This document shows positions 24,391 through 32,561 of a stretch of 43,026 nt of DNA, in pieces (positions within the stretch are counted from its first letter, which is position 1; each line of letters begins with the position of its first letter). The position numbers and the translations under genes were made by a program. The notes beneath the pieces are model-generated. The model made no database searches. It was not told the DNA's origin and saw only the letters and a program-made list of their open reading frames with translations. Source of the DNA: JAUIEH01 sp964483375 (GTDB taxonomy: Bacteria > Pseudomonadota > Alphaproteobacteria > Caulobacterales > Maricaulaceae); the NCBI GenBank assembly GCA_964483375.1, contig CAZABJ010000020.1:1-43026 (forward strand), read 5' to 3'.

Positions 24391-25020
24391 ATGCAACTGA
24401 GAACTATTCTTTGCGCGACGGCGGCCGTTGCTGCGTTCGCCGTGCCATCTTTCGCCGCGGAACAGGGTGACTTTCTGATTCGCTTCCGCGCGATCGGCGT
24501 TCTGCCTAATGAATCGGCTTCCATCTCTCCGACGGGCGGTGATGTGGACATCTCCGACCAAGTCGTGCCGGAGTTCGACTTCACCTATTTCTTCACCGAC
24601 AATATCGCTGCCGAACTCATCGCCGCCGTGGCGCCCCACGAGGTGGACGCCTTGGGCACCGGTCTGCCGGGTCAAGTGGATCTGGCCGATGTGACGCTGC
24701 TGCCGCCGGTGCTGACGCTCCAGTACCATTTCGATACTGGTACGAACTTCCGGCCCTATGTCGGGGCGGGCGTTAACTGGACGCACTTCTTTGACGAAGA
24801 CTCCCCGCTTGGAAGCATAGATTTCGATGACAGCTTCGGTCTCGCTGGACAAGCGGGCTTCGATTACTATGTAAACGACATTTGGTTTTTGAACTTCGAC
24901 GTAAAATATGTCGATATCAATACCGATGTGACGATCAACTCAGCTACGCTCGGTACGATCACGGCTGACGTCGAGATTGATCCGTGGATCATCGGCATCG
25001 GCTTCGGCCGCGAATTCTAA
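24391..25020 (+). CDS. ompW: OmpW family outer-membrane protein
   Basis: Small outer-membrane beta-barrel of 209 residues. Signal peptide MQLRTILCATAAVAAFAVPSF... cleaved near FAA-E; the mature chain alternates hydrophobic/polar residues as in an eight-strand barrel, with family segments FLIRFRAIGVLPNE, LQYHF, FRPYVGAGVNWTHFF and a C-terminal strand IIGIGFGREF ending in Phe. OmpW proteins are thought to pass small hydrophobic compounds. I chose ATG 24391 because the signal peptide starts there; an upstream in-frame ATG at 24334 would put polar residues in front. Codon use is noticeably less G/C-biased toward its 3' end. A strong terminator follows. Confidence 0.9.
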   Translation: MQLRTILCATAAVAAFAVPSFAAEQGDFLIRFRAIGVLPNESASISPTGGDVDISDQVVPEFDFTYFFTDNIAAELIAAVAPHEVDALGTGLPGQVDLADVTLLPPVLTLQYHFDTGTNFRPYVGAGVNWTHFFDEDSPLGSIDFDDSFGLAGQAGFDYYVNDIWFLNFDVKYVDINTDVTINSATLGTITADVEIDPWIIGIGFGREF

Positions 25021-25043
25021 GCGCGCTCGACAACGACAAGAAG

Positions 25044-25078
25044 CCGCGGGGCGTCTGAACGACGTCTCGCGGTTTTTT
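25044..25078 (+). terminator. Rho-independent terminator after ompW
   Basis: CCGCGGGGCGTC (25044-25055) pairs with GACGTCTCGCGG (25061-25072) across all 12 positions with two G-U pairs and a five-base loop, followed by six T. It starts 24 bases after the ompW stop. Confidence 0.92.
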
Positions 25079-25194
25079 GCGCCTTTGTCCGTAGCCCGAC
25101 GCCTTTGTCCCCTCGGCCTCTTGCCGTCAGGGGCCGATTGGCGTTTTGTGCCGGCAATCGCTTCAGACTTTTCCTGACATTGGAGACATGGGCC

Positions 25195-26007
25195 ATGGCC
25201 GACACCCCGAATACGGGCGCTCAAGAACTCACCGGCAGCGTGCCGTTCTTTAAGAACCCCGAGCCCTTGGACCCGCAGCGTCATGGATCGTTGGGCTTAA
25301 GGCGCTCCGACAAGCCCTTCGCCTTCGCCTCTCAGGCGCATGTCTGCCCCATCACGGTGGGGGAATTCGGCTCGGCGTCCCTGGAGTATCCGGTGATTTT
25401 CATCGGTGAAACCAAGACGCCGGTCTGCGTGATGGGGCTGCGGGAAAACGAAAGCCTCTTCATCGAAGAGGACGGATCGGTCGACCCGGACGTCTATATC
25501 CCCGCCTTCATCCGGCGCTATCCGTTCACCTTCGCCGAGGACAAGCAGAGCGGCAATTTCATCGTCTGCATCGACGCTGGTTCCGACCTGGTCGGCGAGA
25601 ACGCCGAAACGCCGTTCTTCGAAAACGGCCAACCCACGAAATACACCCAGGACGCCATTGAATTCCTGAAGAATTTCGAACAGCAGCGCCGCCTGACGCT
25701 GCAGCTCATCGAAACGCTCACCGAGCACGACCTGTTTGAAAACAAGGTCGTCAACTTTCAGCCGCGCGACCCGGACGGTTCGCTCCGCGACCCTGTCAAA
25801 GTGGCTGAGTATTTCGCGGTGTCCCAGGAAAAGCTGAACCAGCTGCCCACTGAGACGTTCATGAAGCTGCGTGACAATGGCGCGCTCACCGCCATTTACG
25901 TCCACGCGGTGTCCCTGTTGAACTGGCAAAAGATCATCAACAAGGCGCTGCGCAAAACGCAGCCCGTCGAAGGCGGCTCGACGATGGACGCGGCCCCAGC
26001 GAACTAA
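25195..26007 (+). CDS. SapC family protein
   Basis: A 270-residue cytoplasmic protein of the SapC family, named after a Campylobacter S-layer locus; its molecular function is not known. Family features: an N-terminal region with HGSLGLRRSDKPFAFASQAH, the centre YIPAFIRRYPFTFAE with IVCIDAGSDLV, and the C-terminal helix-rich part FLKNFEQQRRLTLQLIETL plus a final VSLLNWQKIINKA. No signal peptide. GGAGA lies eight bases before ATG 25195; longer in-frame readings upstream overlap the ompW terminator region and look non-coding. In Alphaproteobacteria such genes are often near TonB receptors; here the neighbour is ompW. Confidence 0.88.
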   Translation: MADTPNTGAQELTGSVPFFKNPEPLDPQRHGSLGLRRSDKPFAFASQAHVCPITVGEFGSASLEYPVIFIGETKTPVCVMGLRENESLFIEEDGSVDPDVYIPAFIRRYPFTFAEDKQSGNFIVCIDAGSDLVGENAETPFFENGQPTKYTQDAIEFLKNFEQQRRLTLQLIETLTEHDLFENKVVNFQPRDPDGSLRDPVKVAEYFAVSQEKLNQLPTETFMKLRDNGALTAIYVHAVSLLNWQKIINKALRKTQPVEGGSTMDAAPAN

Positions 26008-26047
26008 CGCTGTGTTTGCGCCGGGGGAGGCGTGCGTCTTCTCCGGC

Positions 26048-26479
26048 TCACCGCTCCTCGCGGCGCGCGAGAACGGCGCGCGACAATAGCGACATCACCA
26101 ATTCGCCATTCTGGTTCATGACCTCGTGCTCGGTGACCAGAACCCCGCGGTCGTCGTCTATGGCGTCGGCCGTCATGAACGTGATGCGGACATTCAGCGT
26201 ATCGCCGGCATAGACGGTCTTGTACCAGCGCAATTTGTCCTGGCCGATCCGGGCGAGCACGGGCCAATCGGCGGTGAACTCCGCCAGCATGCGCGACCAC
26301 AGCGCGTAAATATGCGCTTGAGCGGCGGCGCGTTGATCCTGAGGCGACGCGTCGCCTTTTTCCATTGCGAGCCGGGGCGCGTAACGTTGTCGAAAGTCCC
26401 GCACGTCTTCCTCAGCGACCCGGACTTCGCCGAACGTCATCACTGAGCCGACGACGATTTCGTCGAAAAAGATCTGCAT
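26048..26479 (-). CDS. MaoC-like hot-dog protein
   Basis: A 143-residue single hot-dog protein. IFFDEIVVGSVMTFGEVRVAEEDV at the start and WYKTVYAGDTLNVRITFM near residue 85 follow the MaoC/R-hydratase pattern. However, the catalytic Asp-x4-His motif of true (R)-specific enoyl-CoA hydratases is not evident: the region after the first strands has LAMEKGDASPQDQ and then AQAHIYALWSRML. It may be a non-hydratase relative or act on an unusual acyl thioester. GGAGG lies before the ATG. It is convergent with the SapC-like gene and divergent from the DsbD-type gene. Confidence 0.78.
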   Translation of the reverse strand: MQIFFDEIVVGSVMTFGEVRVAEEDVRDFRQRYAPRLAMEKGDASPQDQRAAAQAHIYALWSRMLAEFTADWPVLARIGQDKLRWYKTVYAGDTLNVRITFMTADAIDDDRGVLVTEHEVMNQNGELVMSLLSRAVLARREER

Positions 26480-26675
26480 CGCCCCTCCGCAAGTTCTCTG
26501 ATTCTCTTAGCGGTGTTCGCGTGACAGGTCGCGCGGATTTCCGCCGCCCAAGGACGAACCGCGCGTTTCAAGCAAGCTCTCATGCGCTCACAATCGCGCG
26601 AAGTCAGTGATTTCGCAGGACACTGCGCGTATATCGCGTCCAACCGCTGTCGCATACACGTCAGGAGCCGCCAGC

Positions 26676-28859
26676 ATGCTCAATCGGCTATTCGCCTTTT
26701 TCGCGCTCATCGCCGCCGCGTTTTCCGCCTCCGGCGCGTTCGCTGCGGAAGGGCCGGAAGTCAGAACCGATAATGTCGCCGCGCGGCTTGTCTCCGACGT
26801 TCAGGCCGTCGCGCCCGGCGAGCCCTTCAACGTCGCACTTGTCCTCACTATGGACGAGCACTGGCACACCTATTGGCGCAATCCCGGCGACGCTGGGGAG
26901 CCGACGCGCATCACATGGTCTTTGCCGGCGGGCTATCAGGCGGGCGAATTCGTATGGCCGACGCCGCACGCCTTGCCCTTTGAAGGCGTCCTGACGAATT
27001 ACGGGTATGAGGACGAACTCGTTCTCCCCATGGCGATGGAGACGTCGCGCTCGGTCGGCGTGGGCCAGGAAGTCACGCTTGAAGCCGCGGTCACCTGGCT
27101 TGAATGCTATGACATCTGTATTCCCGGCTCAGCGGACCTGACGCTCACGCTGCCGGTTGTCGAGGCAAGCCCTGCTCCCGATCGCCGTTGGGCGCCGCGG
27201 ATTGCTGAAACGCTTCAAAACGCCCCGCGCCAGGAAGGTCTGGAAGCGGGTCTCGAACGTCTCGAAGACGGCGCGGCGCGCTTGAGCGTAAGGGGGGACG
27301 CGCTCGCCGCCGCCCTGGACGCCGGCGAAGTCAATGACCCCTATTTCTTCCCCTTCGAAGGCTCCCATATCAGTCACAACGCCGAACAACCCGCGGTCTT
27401 TGGCCGGTCGGGCTTGGCGTTGACGCTGACGCCGGCTTTCGGGCTGCGCGACCAACTTGTGGCTTCGCCGGGGGTGTTGTCCTGGACGGATGCGGCGGGC
27501 GCTTTGCGTGGGGTCGAAATCACCGCCGAGCCGACCGGCGGGGTCGACATCGGTCCCATTCTAGCCAGCGGCGGTTCGGGAGGCGGCGGCGTCGTCGCGG
27601 ATGGCGGCGTCTTTGCGGGGTCGGGCGATTTCTTCTCGGGCGGCGGCGGACTTATCGGTTTAATGATCGCCGGCGTTCTGGGCGGGCTCATCCTCAATCT
27701 GATGCCATGCGTGTTCCCGGTCTTGTTCATCAAAGCGCTGAGCTTGGTTCAGAAAGCCCATGGCGCCCCGGCCGTGGTTCGACGCAACGGCTTGATCTTC
27801 CTCGCGGGCGTGCTGTCGACCTTCGCGGTCTTGGCGGGCGTGTTGATCGGCATGAAGGCTTTCGGGGCCGCCGTCGGCTGGGGCTTCCAGCTGCAGAACC
27901 CTGTGTTCGTCGCGGCCATGGCGCTGTTGATGTTCGCCATCGGGCTCAATCTGCTCGGCGTTTTCGACGTCGGCGGTTCGGTGCAGGGGCTCGGTTCGGG
28001 CCTTGCGGATCGCGGCGGCAGCGTCGGGGCGTTCTTCACCGGCGTGCTCGCAGTGGTGGTGGCCACGCCCTGCACCGCGCCGTTCATGGCCGGGGCGCTT
28101 GGGTTTGCGCTCGGCCAGCCGGCCTATGTGTCGCTCGCGGTGTTCTTATCCATCGGCCTTGGCTTGGCGTTGCCGTTCTTGGCCTTGTCCTTCGCGCCAG
28201 GGCTCATGCGGGCGTTGCCCAAGCCCGGCGCCTGGATGGACACGCTCAAGCAGTTTTTCGCCTTCCCGATGTTTCTCACGGCGGTGTGGCTGGTGTGGGT
28301 GCTCGCTCAGCAAGCCGGGGAAACCGGCGTGTTGGCGGTGTTGGGCGCGATGACCGCGTTCGGCTTTATGATCTGGACGCTGAAAGCCGCGCGGGGGTCG
28401 GGCCGCTTGATCGCGCTGGCGGGGCGCGCAGCGGCGGTGGCTTTGTTCTTATTGGCGCTGGTCGGGGTTGGCGCGACGCCGGTCCTGGCGCCGACCCCGG
28501 CCCAGGCCTCCGCCCTTGAAGAGGAGGCCTGGTCGCCTGCACGCGTGGCCGAGCTCCGCGCAGAGGGAAGGCCGGTATTCGTCGATTTCACCGCGGCTTG
28601 GTGCATCACGTGCCAGTTCAACAAGCGTAATGCCCTTACCCGGGCTGGGGTCCAGAGCGTGTTCGCCGAGAACGACGTCGCATTTCTGACCGCAGATTGG
28701 ACGAATAACGACCCTGTGATCACCCAAGAGCTGGAGCGCTATGGACGTTCCGGCGTGCCGCTCTACCTATTGCTTCCGCCACAGGGCGAGGCGGTGATCC
28801 TGCCGCAGCTCTTGACGGAACGCATCGTAATCGACGCCGTTGAAGGCCTTGCCGGCTAG
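26676..28859 (+). CDS. DsbD/ScsB-type thiol-disulfide interchange protein
   Basis: Inner-membrane electron conduit that carries reducing power from cytoplasmic thioredoxin to periplasmic proteins. The 727-residue protein has a signal peptide (to about 23), a large N-terminal periplasmic region with a CYDIC pair (Cys144, Cys148), a membrane domain with the two redox cysteines Cys345 (MPCVFPVL) and Cys466 (TPCTAPFM), and a C-terminal thioredoxin domain with WCITC (Cys643, Cys646). The long N-terminal part resembles ScsB more than classic DsbD. AGGAG lies eight bases before ATG 26676. A redoxin gene follows after 32 bases and is a likely client. Confidence 0.92.
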   Translation: MLNRLFAFFALIAAAFSASGAFAAEGPEVRTDNVAARLVSDVQAVAPGEPFNVALVLTMDEHWHTYWRNPGDAGEPTRITWSLPAGYQAGEFVWPTPHALPFEGVLTNYGYEDELVLPMAMETSRSVGVGQEVTLEAAVTWLECYDICIPGSADLTLTLPVVEASPAPDRRWAPRIAETLQNAPRQEGLEAGLERLEDGAARLSVRGDALAAALDAGEVNDPYFFPFEGSHISHNAEQPAVFGRSGLALTLTPAFGLRDQLVASPGVLSWTDAAGALRGVEITAEPTGGVDIGPILASGGSGGGGVVADGGVFAGSGDFFSGGGGLIGLMIAGVLGGLILNLMPCVFPVLFIKALSLVQKAHGAPAVVRRNGLIFLAGVLSTFAVLAGVLIGMKAFGAAVGWGFQLQNPVFVAAMALLMFAIGLNLLGVFDVGGSVQGLGSGLADRGGSVGAFFTGVLAVVVATPCTAPFMAGALGFALGQPAYVSLAVFLSIGLGLALPFLALSFAPGLMRALPKPGAWMDTLKQFFAFPMFLTAVWLVWVLAQQAGETGVLAVLGAMTAFGFMIWTLKAARGSGRLIALAGRAAAVALFLLALVGVGATPVLAPTPAQASALEEEAWSPARVAELRAEGRPVFVDFTAAWCITCQFNKRNALTRAGVQSVFAENDVAFLTADWTNNDPVITQELERYGRSGVPLYLLLPPQGEAVILPQLLTERIVIDAVEGLAG

Positions 28860-28891
28860 GCGTCTGGGACAACGCGACGGAGAACCGTAGG

Positions 28892-29545
28892 ATGACCCGT
28901 ATGACACGCCGCAATTTCGGCCTTGTCGCTGGTTTGGCGACCGCCGCCGCGCTGACGGCCGGCGCGCTTATCTCCGCCACCGCCAGCGCTCAGGACGCCG
29001 CGACAGGCGCCGTGGTCGGCGAGCCGGCTCCGGACTTCACCGCCACCGACCTGGCCGGCGTGACCCACACGCTGTCGGACTTCGCCGACCAGACCGTCGT
29101 CCTCGAGTGGACGAACCCCGGCTGCCCCTACGTTCTGAAGCATTATGACTCGGGCAACATCCAAGCCATGCAGGCGGACGCCGCCGAGGACGGGGTGATC
29201 TGGCTGACGGTCAACTCCACCAATGCCGACCATCGCGACTACCTCGCCGCCGATGCGCACGCCGCTTGGCTGGACGAGCAGGGCGCGACGCCGACCGCTG
29301 CGTTCTTGGATGAGAGCGGCGACATCGGCCGTCTGTTCGGCGCGGGCCGCACGCCGGACGTGTTCGTCATCGACCAAGGCGTGGTGGCTTACATCGGCGC
29401 TGTCGACGACGTTCGGTCGACCGATCCTGCGGACGTGGATGGCGCGACCAACTATGTCCGCGCCGCGTTGTCCGCCATCGCCGCGGGCGAGGCGGTCGAT
29501 CCCGCCGAGACCGAGCGCTATGGCTGCACGGTGAAGTACAGCTGA
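28892..29545 (+). CDS. Exported peroxiredoxin-like redoxin
   Basis: A 217-residue AhpC/TSA-type protein. The signal region TRRNFGLVAGLATAAAL has a twin-arginine-like motif ahead of a hydrophobic stretch, so export by Tat is possible. The redoxin fold contains one peroxidatic-type Cys78 (NPGCPYVLKHY) instead of a CxxC, and a second Cys212 near the C-terminus (YGCTVKY) that might be resolving. It follows the DsbD/ScsB-type reductase by 32 bases with GGAGA eight bases before the ATG, so it is probably reduced by that system. Its 3' end overlaps a convergent gene by 28 bases. Confidence 0.83.
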   Translation: MTRMTRRNFGLVAGLATAAALTAGALISATASAQDAATGAVVGEPAPDFTATDLAGVTHTLSDFADQTVVLEWTNPGCPYVLKHYDSGNIQAMQADAAEDGVIWLTVNSTNADHRDYLAADAHAAWLDEQGATPTAAFLDESGDIGRLFGAGRTPDVFVIDQGVVAYIGAVDDVRSTDPADVDGATNYVRAALSAIAAGEAVDPAETERYGCTVKYS

Positions 29546-30039
29546 TCCAAGCCGCTCAAGTTCGTCGTCACCGCCGGACAAGAGATTTCCGAAGCCGGTC
29601 CCGCGGGGCCGGCTTCGTCATGTCGGCCCTGCGGCGTGATCACCGCCGCGTCGTCGAAGAGGGCGCGCAGCCGTTGAACGGCCTGCGCTCGGAGCGCGGC
29701 TGTTTCGGCCGCCTGTAATTGGTCCAGCGTGGCCGCGGCGTCCTCAGCCATGCCGGCGAAAATACAGGTGAGATCGGCGGGGCCCTCGTCTCGTCGGAGC
29801 ACGGCGCTCGCTTCAGCGGCGACGCTTGCGAAATGCGCGGTGACGTCTGTGAGCGACGTCGTGCCAGCATCCGCCGACGGCTCTCGCAACGCGGCGTCCG
29901 CGCTGGCCCGCGCTTGCTGGGCGGTGTCTCGCAAGGCGTCGTAAGCCTGGTCAATCGCGCGGGGCGCGTCGTCGGCGGAGGCCGTCACGGGGACGGCGAG
30001 CATGATCAGGGCGATGAGCGCAGCGGCGGATTTGGTCAC
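29518..30039 (-). CDS. Small exported protein of unknown function
   Basis: A 173-residue protein with a GTG start at 30039 supported by GGAG eight bases upstream and a clear signal peptide (TKSAAALIALIMLAVPVTASADD). The mature part is helical and Ala-rich with two cysteines (LTCIFAGM and ISCPAV) that could form a disulfide. Not recognised. Longer in-frame sequence upstream (to 30513) is antisense to pgi and non-coding. Its last 28 bases overlap the convergent redoxin gene, and bases 29591-29616 form a strong GC hairpin within its coding sequence that could also affect the redoxin transcript. Confidence 0.7.
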   Translation of the reverse strand: MTKSAAALIALIMLAVPVTASADDAPRAIDQAYDALRDTAQQARASADAALREPSADAGTTSLTDVTAHFASVAAEASAVLRRDEGPADLTCIFAGMAEDAAATLDQLQAAETAALRAQAVQRLRALFDDAAVITPQGRHDEAGPAGPASEISCPAVTTNLSGLDQLYFTVQP

Positions 30040-30167
30040 GAGGTTCTCCTCAGGCGCGTCTGGGGCGGGGGCGGCTCTCGCCTGGCGCGAAGCAAGAAGC
30101 GCGCCCGCTTGATCCCCGCCGCGTTCGCCCCGACAAGGATGGGGAGCGAAATGGGGAGCACTGCGCA

Positions 30168-31793
30168 ATGTCGGTCTCGGAAACCGCGGAATGGGCCCGT
30201 TTGGGCGGCGTCGCTCGTGAGCAAGCGCAGACCTCGGCGCGAGACTTGTTCGCCGCCGAGCCTGACCGGCTGGGCGCATTGAGCCTAGAGGCCGCGGGGC
30301 TCTATCTGGATTTCTCCAAGCAGTCGGTCTCGGACGAAGCCCTGGCGGGGCTTTTGGCGCTGGCCGAGGCGCGAGGCGTGACCGCGGCGCGAGACGCGAT
30401 GTTCGCAGGCGAGCATGTGAACGCCACCGAGGACCGTCCCGCTTTGCATGCGGCCTTACGCGGCGCGGTCGGCCCGGCGGAGGCGCGCGCGGACGCTGAG
30501 CGAACCGCCGCACGGACGCGCGCCTTCGCTGACGCCGTGAGGGCCGGTGAAGAGCTTGGCGTGACGGGGCGGCGTTTCACCCACATTCTTCACTTGGGCA
30601 TCGGCGGCTCGGGGTTAGGGCCGAAGCTCGTTTCCGAAGCGCTTAAACGGCATGCGGACCCCGACATCACCTTGCGCGTGGTTTCCAATGTGGATCCCGC
30701 CGAGCTTAGCGATGCGCTTGAAGGGTTTGACCCTGAAGCGACGCTCGTCGTGATCGTCTCAAAGTCGTTCACCACGCAGGAAACGAGGCTCAACGCAGAG
30801 GCGGCGCGTTTCTGGCTGTCCCAAACTTTGGGCGATAGGGCGGGCGAGCATCTCCTGGCGGTCACCGCCAAGCCGGAGCGCGCGCGGGCGTTCGGCGTCA
30901 GGGATGAACGGATTTTCGGTTTTCGGGATTGGGTCGGCGGGCGTTTCTCGGTGTGGTCCGCGGTGGGCGTGACGCTTGAGATCGCTTTGGGACCTGAAGC
31001 ATTTGCGCGGTTTCGGGGTGGCGCGGCGGCCATGGACGCTCATTTCCGCGACGCGCCCCTGTCGCGCAATGCGCCGGTCCTGATGGCGCTGATTGAGGTT
31101 TGGAACCGAAACTTCTTGAACAAGCCAGCGCGCGTCGTCGCGCCTTATTCGAGCCGGTTGGTCTCACTCCCTGGCTATCTCCAGCAACTGGAGATGGAGT
31201 CCAACGGCAAGGGCGTGACCATGGACGGCCTTCCCGTCCCCTGCGCCACTGCGCCAGTCGTTTTCGGGGCGCCGGGCGCCGACGCTCAACACGCCTTTTT
31301 CCAACAGCTCCATCAAGGTCCCGAAGCGCTGCCGGTCGACTTCATCGGCGTGTTGCAGGACGACGAAGCGCGTCCGGAAATGCACCGCGCGCTCTTGGCG
31401 AACCTCTTCGCCCAGCCTGAAGCGCTGATGCTCGGCCAGACAGAAGCGTCGGTCCGCGCAACGCTTGAGGCCGAGACCGGAGACCCCGCCGCAGCTGCGC
31501 AGGCCGCGCCCCATCGCACCTTTCCCGGCGGGCGTCCGTCCACGCTCATTCTGGCGCCGCGCTTGGACCCTGAAAGCCTGGGCGCGCTTTTGGCGCTCCA
31601 TGAACACAAGGTCTTTGTCGAGAGCGTCATCTGGGGGATCAACGCCTTTGACCAGTGGGGCGTGGAACTGGGCAAGACGCTCGCCAAGTCGGTTCTCGCC
31701 GAACTCGAGGGCGGACCCGATGCAAAGCGCGATCCTTCGACCGCCGCAGCAATCGCCCGCGCCCGGGCTGTGTCGACAGAGCCGGCGGGTTAG
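30168..31793 (+). CDS. pgi: Glucose-6-phosphate isomerase
   Basis: Cytoplasmic enzyme interconverting glucose 6-phosphate and fructose 6-phosphate. The 541-residue length is normal. Conserved blocks: GIGGSGLGPKLVSEAL (about 145-160), VVIVSKSFTTQET (sugar-phosphate binding), RFSVWSAVGV, ESNGKGVTMDG, and the family signature VESVIWGINAFDQWGVELGK near the C-terminus. GGGGAG precedes the ATG by ten bases. A hairpin with a T-rich tail follows the stop, so it is probably monocistronic. Confidence 0.96.
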   Translation: MSVSETAEWARLGGVAREQAQTSARDLFAAEPDRLGALSLEAAGLYLDFSKQSVSDEALAGLLALAEARGVTAARDAMFAGEHVNATEDRPALHAALRGAVGPAEARADAERTAARTRAFADAVRAGEELGVTGRRFTHILHLGIGGSGLGPKLVSEALKRHADPDITLRVVSNVDPAELSDALEGFDPEATLVVIVSKSFTTQETRLNAEAARFWLSQTLGDRAGEHLLAVTAKPERARAFGVRDERIFGFRDWVGGRFSVWSAVGVTLEIALGPEAFARFRGGAAAMDAHFRDAPLSRNAPVLMALIEVWNRNFLNKPARVVAPYSSRLVSLPGYLQQLEMESNGKGVTMDGLPVPCATAPVVFGAPGADAQHAFFQQLHQGPEALPVDFIGVLQDDEARPEMHRALLANLFAQPEALMLGQTEASVRATLEAETGDPAAAAQAAPHRTFPGGRPSTLILAPRLDPESLGALLALHEHKVFVESVIWGINAFDQWGVELGKTLAKSVLAELEGGPDAKRDPSTAAAIARARAVSTEPAG

Positions 31794-31797
31794 CCGC

Positions 31798-31818
31798 CCC
31801 GCCCACGGCGGGTTCTTT
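31798..31818 (+). terminator. Terminator after pgi
   Basis: CCCGCC (31798-31803) pairs with GGCGGG (31807-31812) around CAC, then TTCTTT. It begins five bases after the pgi stop. Confidence 0.65.
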
Positions 31819-31885
31819 CGTATTGGGCGAGCCTTGCGCGGGGCGCCGCCGCCGTTCTGCGTGACCGGGCCGGCGCGGCGATGGT

Positions 31886-32095
31886 TTGCGCCTCCCTATC
31901 CGCCGAGTTCGAGGTCCTCAATCCGGGAATTGACGCTCCGNNNNNNNNNNNNNNNNNNNNNNNNNNNNNNNNNNNNNNNNNNNNNNNNNNNNNNNNNNNN
32001 NNNNNNNNNNNNNNNNNNNNNNNNNNNNNNNNNNNNNNNNTTGCGCCTCCCTATCCGCCGAGTTCGAGGTCCTCAATCCGGGAATTGACGCTCCG
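31886..32095. repeat. 55-base direct repeat flanking assembly gap 2
   Basis: Bases 31886-31940 and 32041-32095 are identical over 55 bases and abut the N run on each side, exactly as at the first gap. The most economical reading is one genomic copy displayed at both contig ends. Confidence 0.9.
31941..32040. other. Assembly gap of 100 N
   Basis: Exactly 100 undetermined bases. After collapsing the flanking repeat the true distance between pgi and the caspase-like gene would be about 613 bases. No gene is interrupted by the gap. Confidence 0.97.
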
Positions 32096-32133
32096 TGGAC
32101 GCGATTATCCGCGCAAAGAGCGAATGTAGGAGG

Positions 32134-32163
32134 TTGACAGAACTGCGGCTGGCGCCATGAAAT
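32134..32163 (+). promoter_or_regulatory. Candidate sigma-70 promoter upstream of structured RNA
   Basis: A consensus TTGACA (32134-32139) is followed after 18 bases by TGAAAT (32158-32163), four of six matches to a -10 box. Transcription would start near 32170 and run into the structured region and terminator ending at 32283. Confidence 0.45.
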
Positions 32164-32169
32164 CGACAT

Positions 32170-32283
32170 GGCCGTTGGGAGCGAGCCCCCGACGGCGGGC
32201 GTTCTCGGGGAGGAGACGCCCCTCTTTCGACCGACCGAAGCAATCCTACGGGCCGGCGTTCGCCGTCGGCCCGTTCTTTTTTT
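32170..32283 (+). ncRNA. Candidate small RNA or terminated leader
   Basis: A stretch of about 115 bases between a promoter-like sequence and an intrinsic terminator, without a convincing coding frame. It can form a hairpin from GGGCGTTCTC with GAGACGCCC (about 32198-32220, one bulge) that displays a GGGGAG-containing loop, then a single-stranded CTCTTTCGACC stretch, then the terminator stem. It matches none of the RNA families I can recognise (not tmRNA, 6S or SRP). It may be a free small RNA or an attenuated leader of the gene at 32562. The 5' end is a guess from the promoter. Confidence 0.4.
32248..32283 (+). terminator. Strong rho-independent terminator
   Basis: ACGGGCCG (32248-32255) pairs perfectly with CGGCCCGT (32267-32274), the interior GCG/CGC adds pairs, and TTCTTTTTTT follows. 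It is one of the best intrinsic terminators in the window, yet no protein gene ends near it, which is the main reason to suspect a small RNA. Confidence 0.85.
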
Positions 32284-32434
32284 CCTCACACGCCTCAGCG
32301 GACGAAAAAGTTTACCCTTCAAATCCGCGCATGCTTCCCTCCGAAAGGGACGGCGAGCGTTTGTCGCGCCCGCCGCCAAGGCGATTTCGAAGAGGTTCGC
32401 TCCCGGGGGAGCGCCCGGAGTTTTGGCGGTCGGG

Positions 32435-32462
32435 CATGACGGCGTCATGTCGCGGGCATGAC
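32435..32462. promoter_or_regulatory. CATGAC repeats upstream of caspase-like gene
   Basis: CATGAC-GGC-GTCATG (32435-32449) is a perfect inverted repeat, and a third CATGAC in direct orientation follows at 32457-32462, 22 bases from the first; both direct copies are preceded by GGG. The cluster lies about 100 bases before the start at 32562, a plausible operator position. The binding protein is unknown. Confidence 0.4.
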
Positions 32463-32561
32463 AGTTCGGTGAGAACCCACAACCCACGCGTTGGGCGCGC
32501 AGTCTCGCTGCAGCCATATTCGTTGGTATTGTGCGACCCGCGGACGCCTGCGGGAGAGATG

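Noticed and set aside
32157..32558. N-terminal extension of the fusion protein by 134 residues
   Set aside because: The stretch contains a strong terminator and repeated operator-like sites, is of low-quality composition, and the signal peptide begins at 32562.
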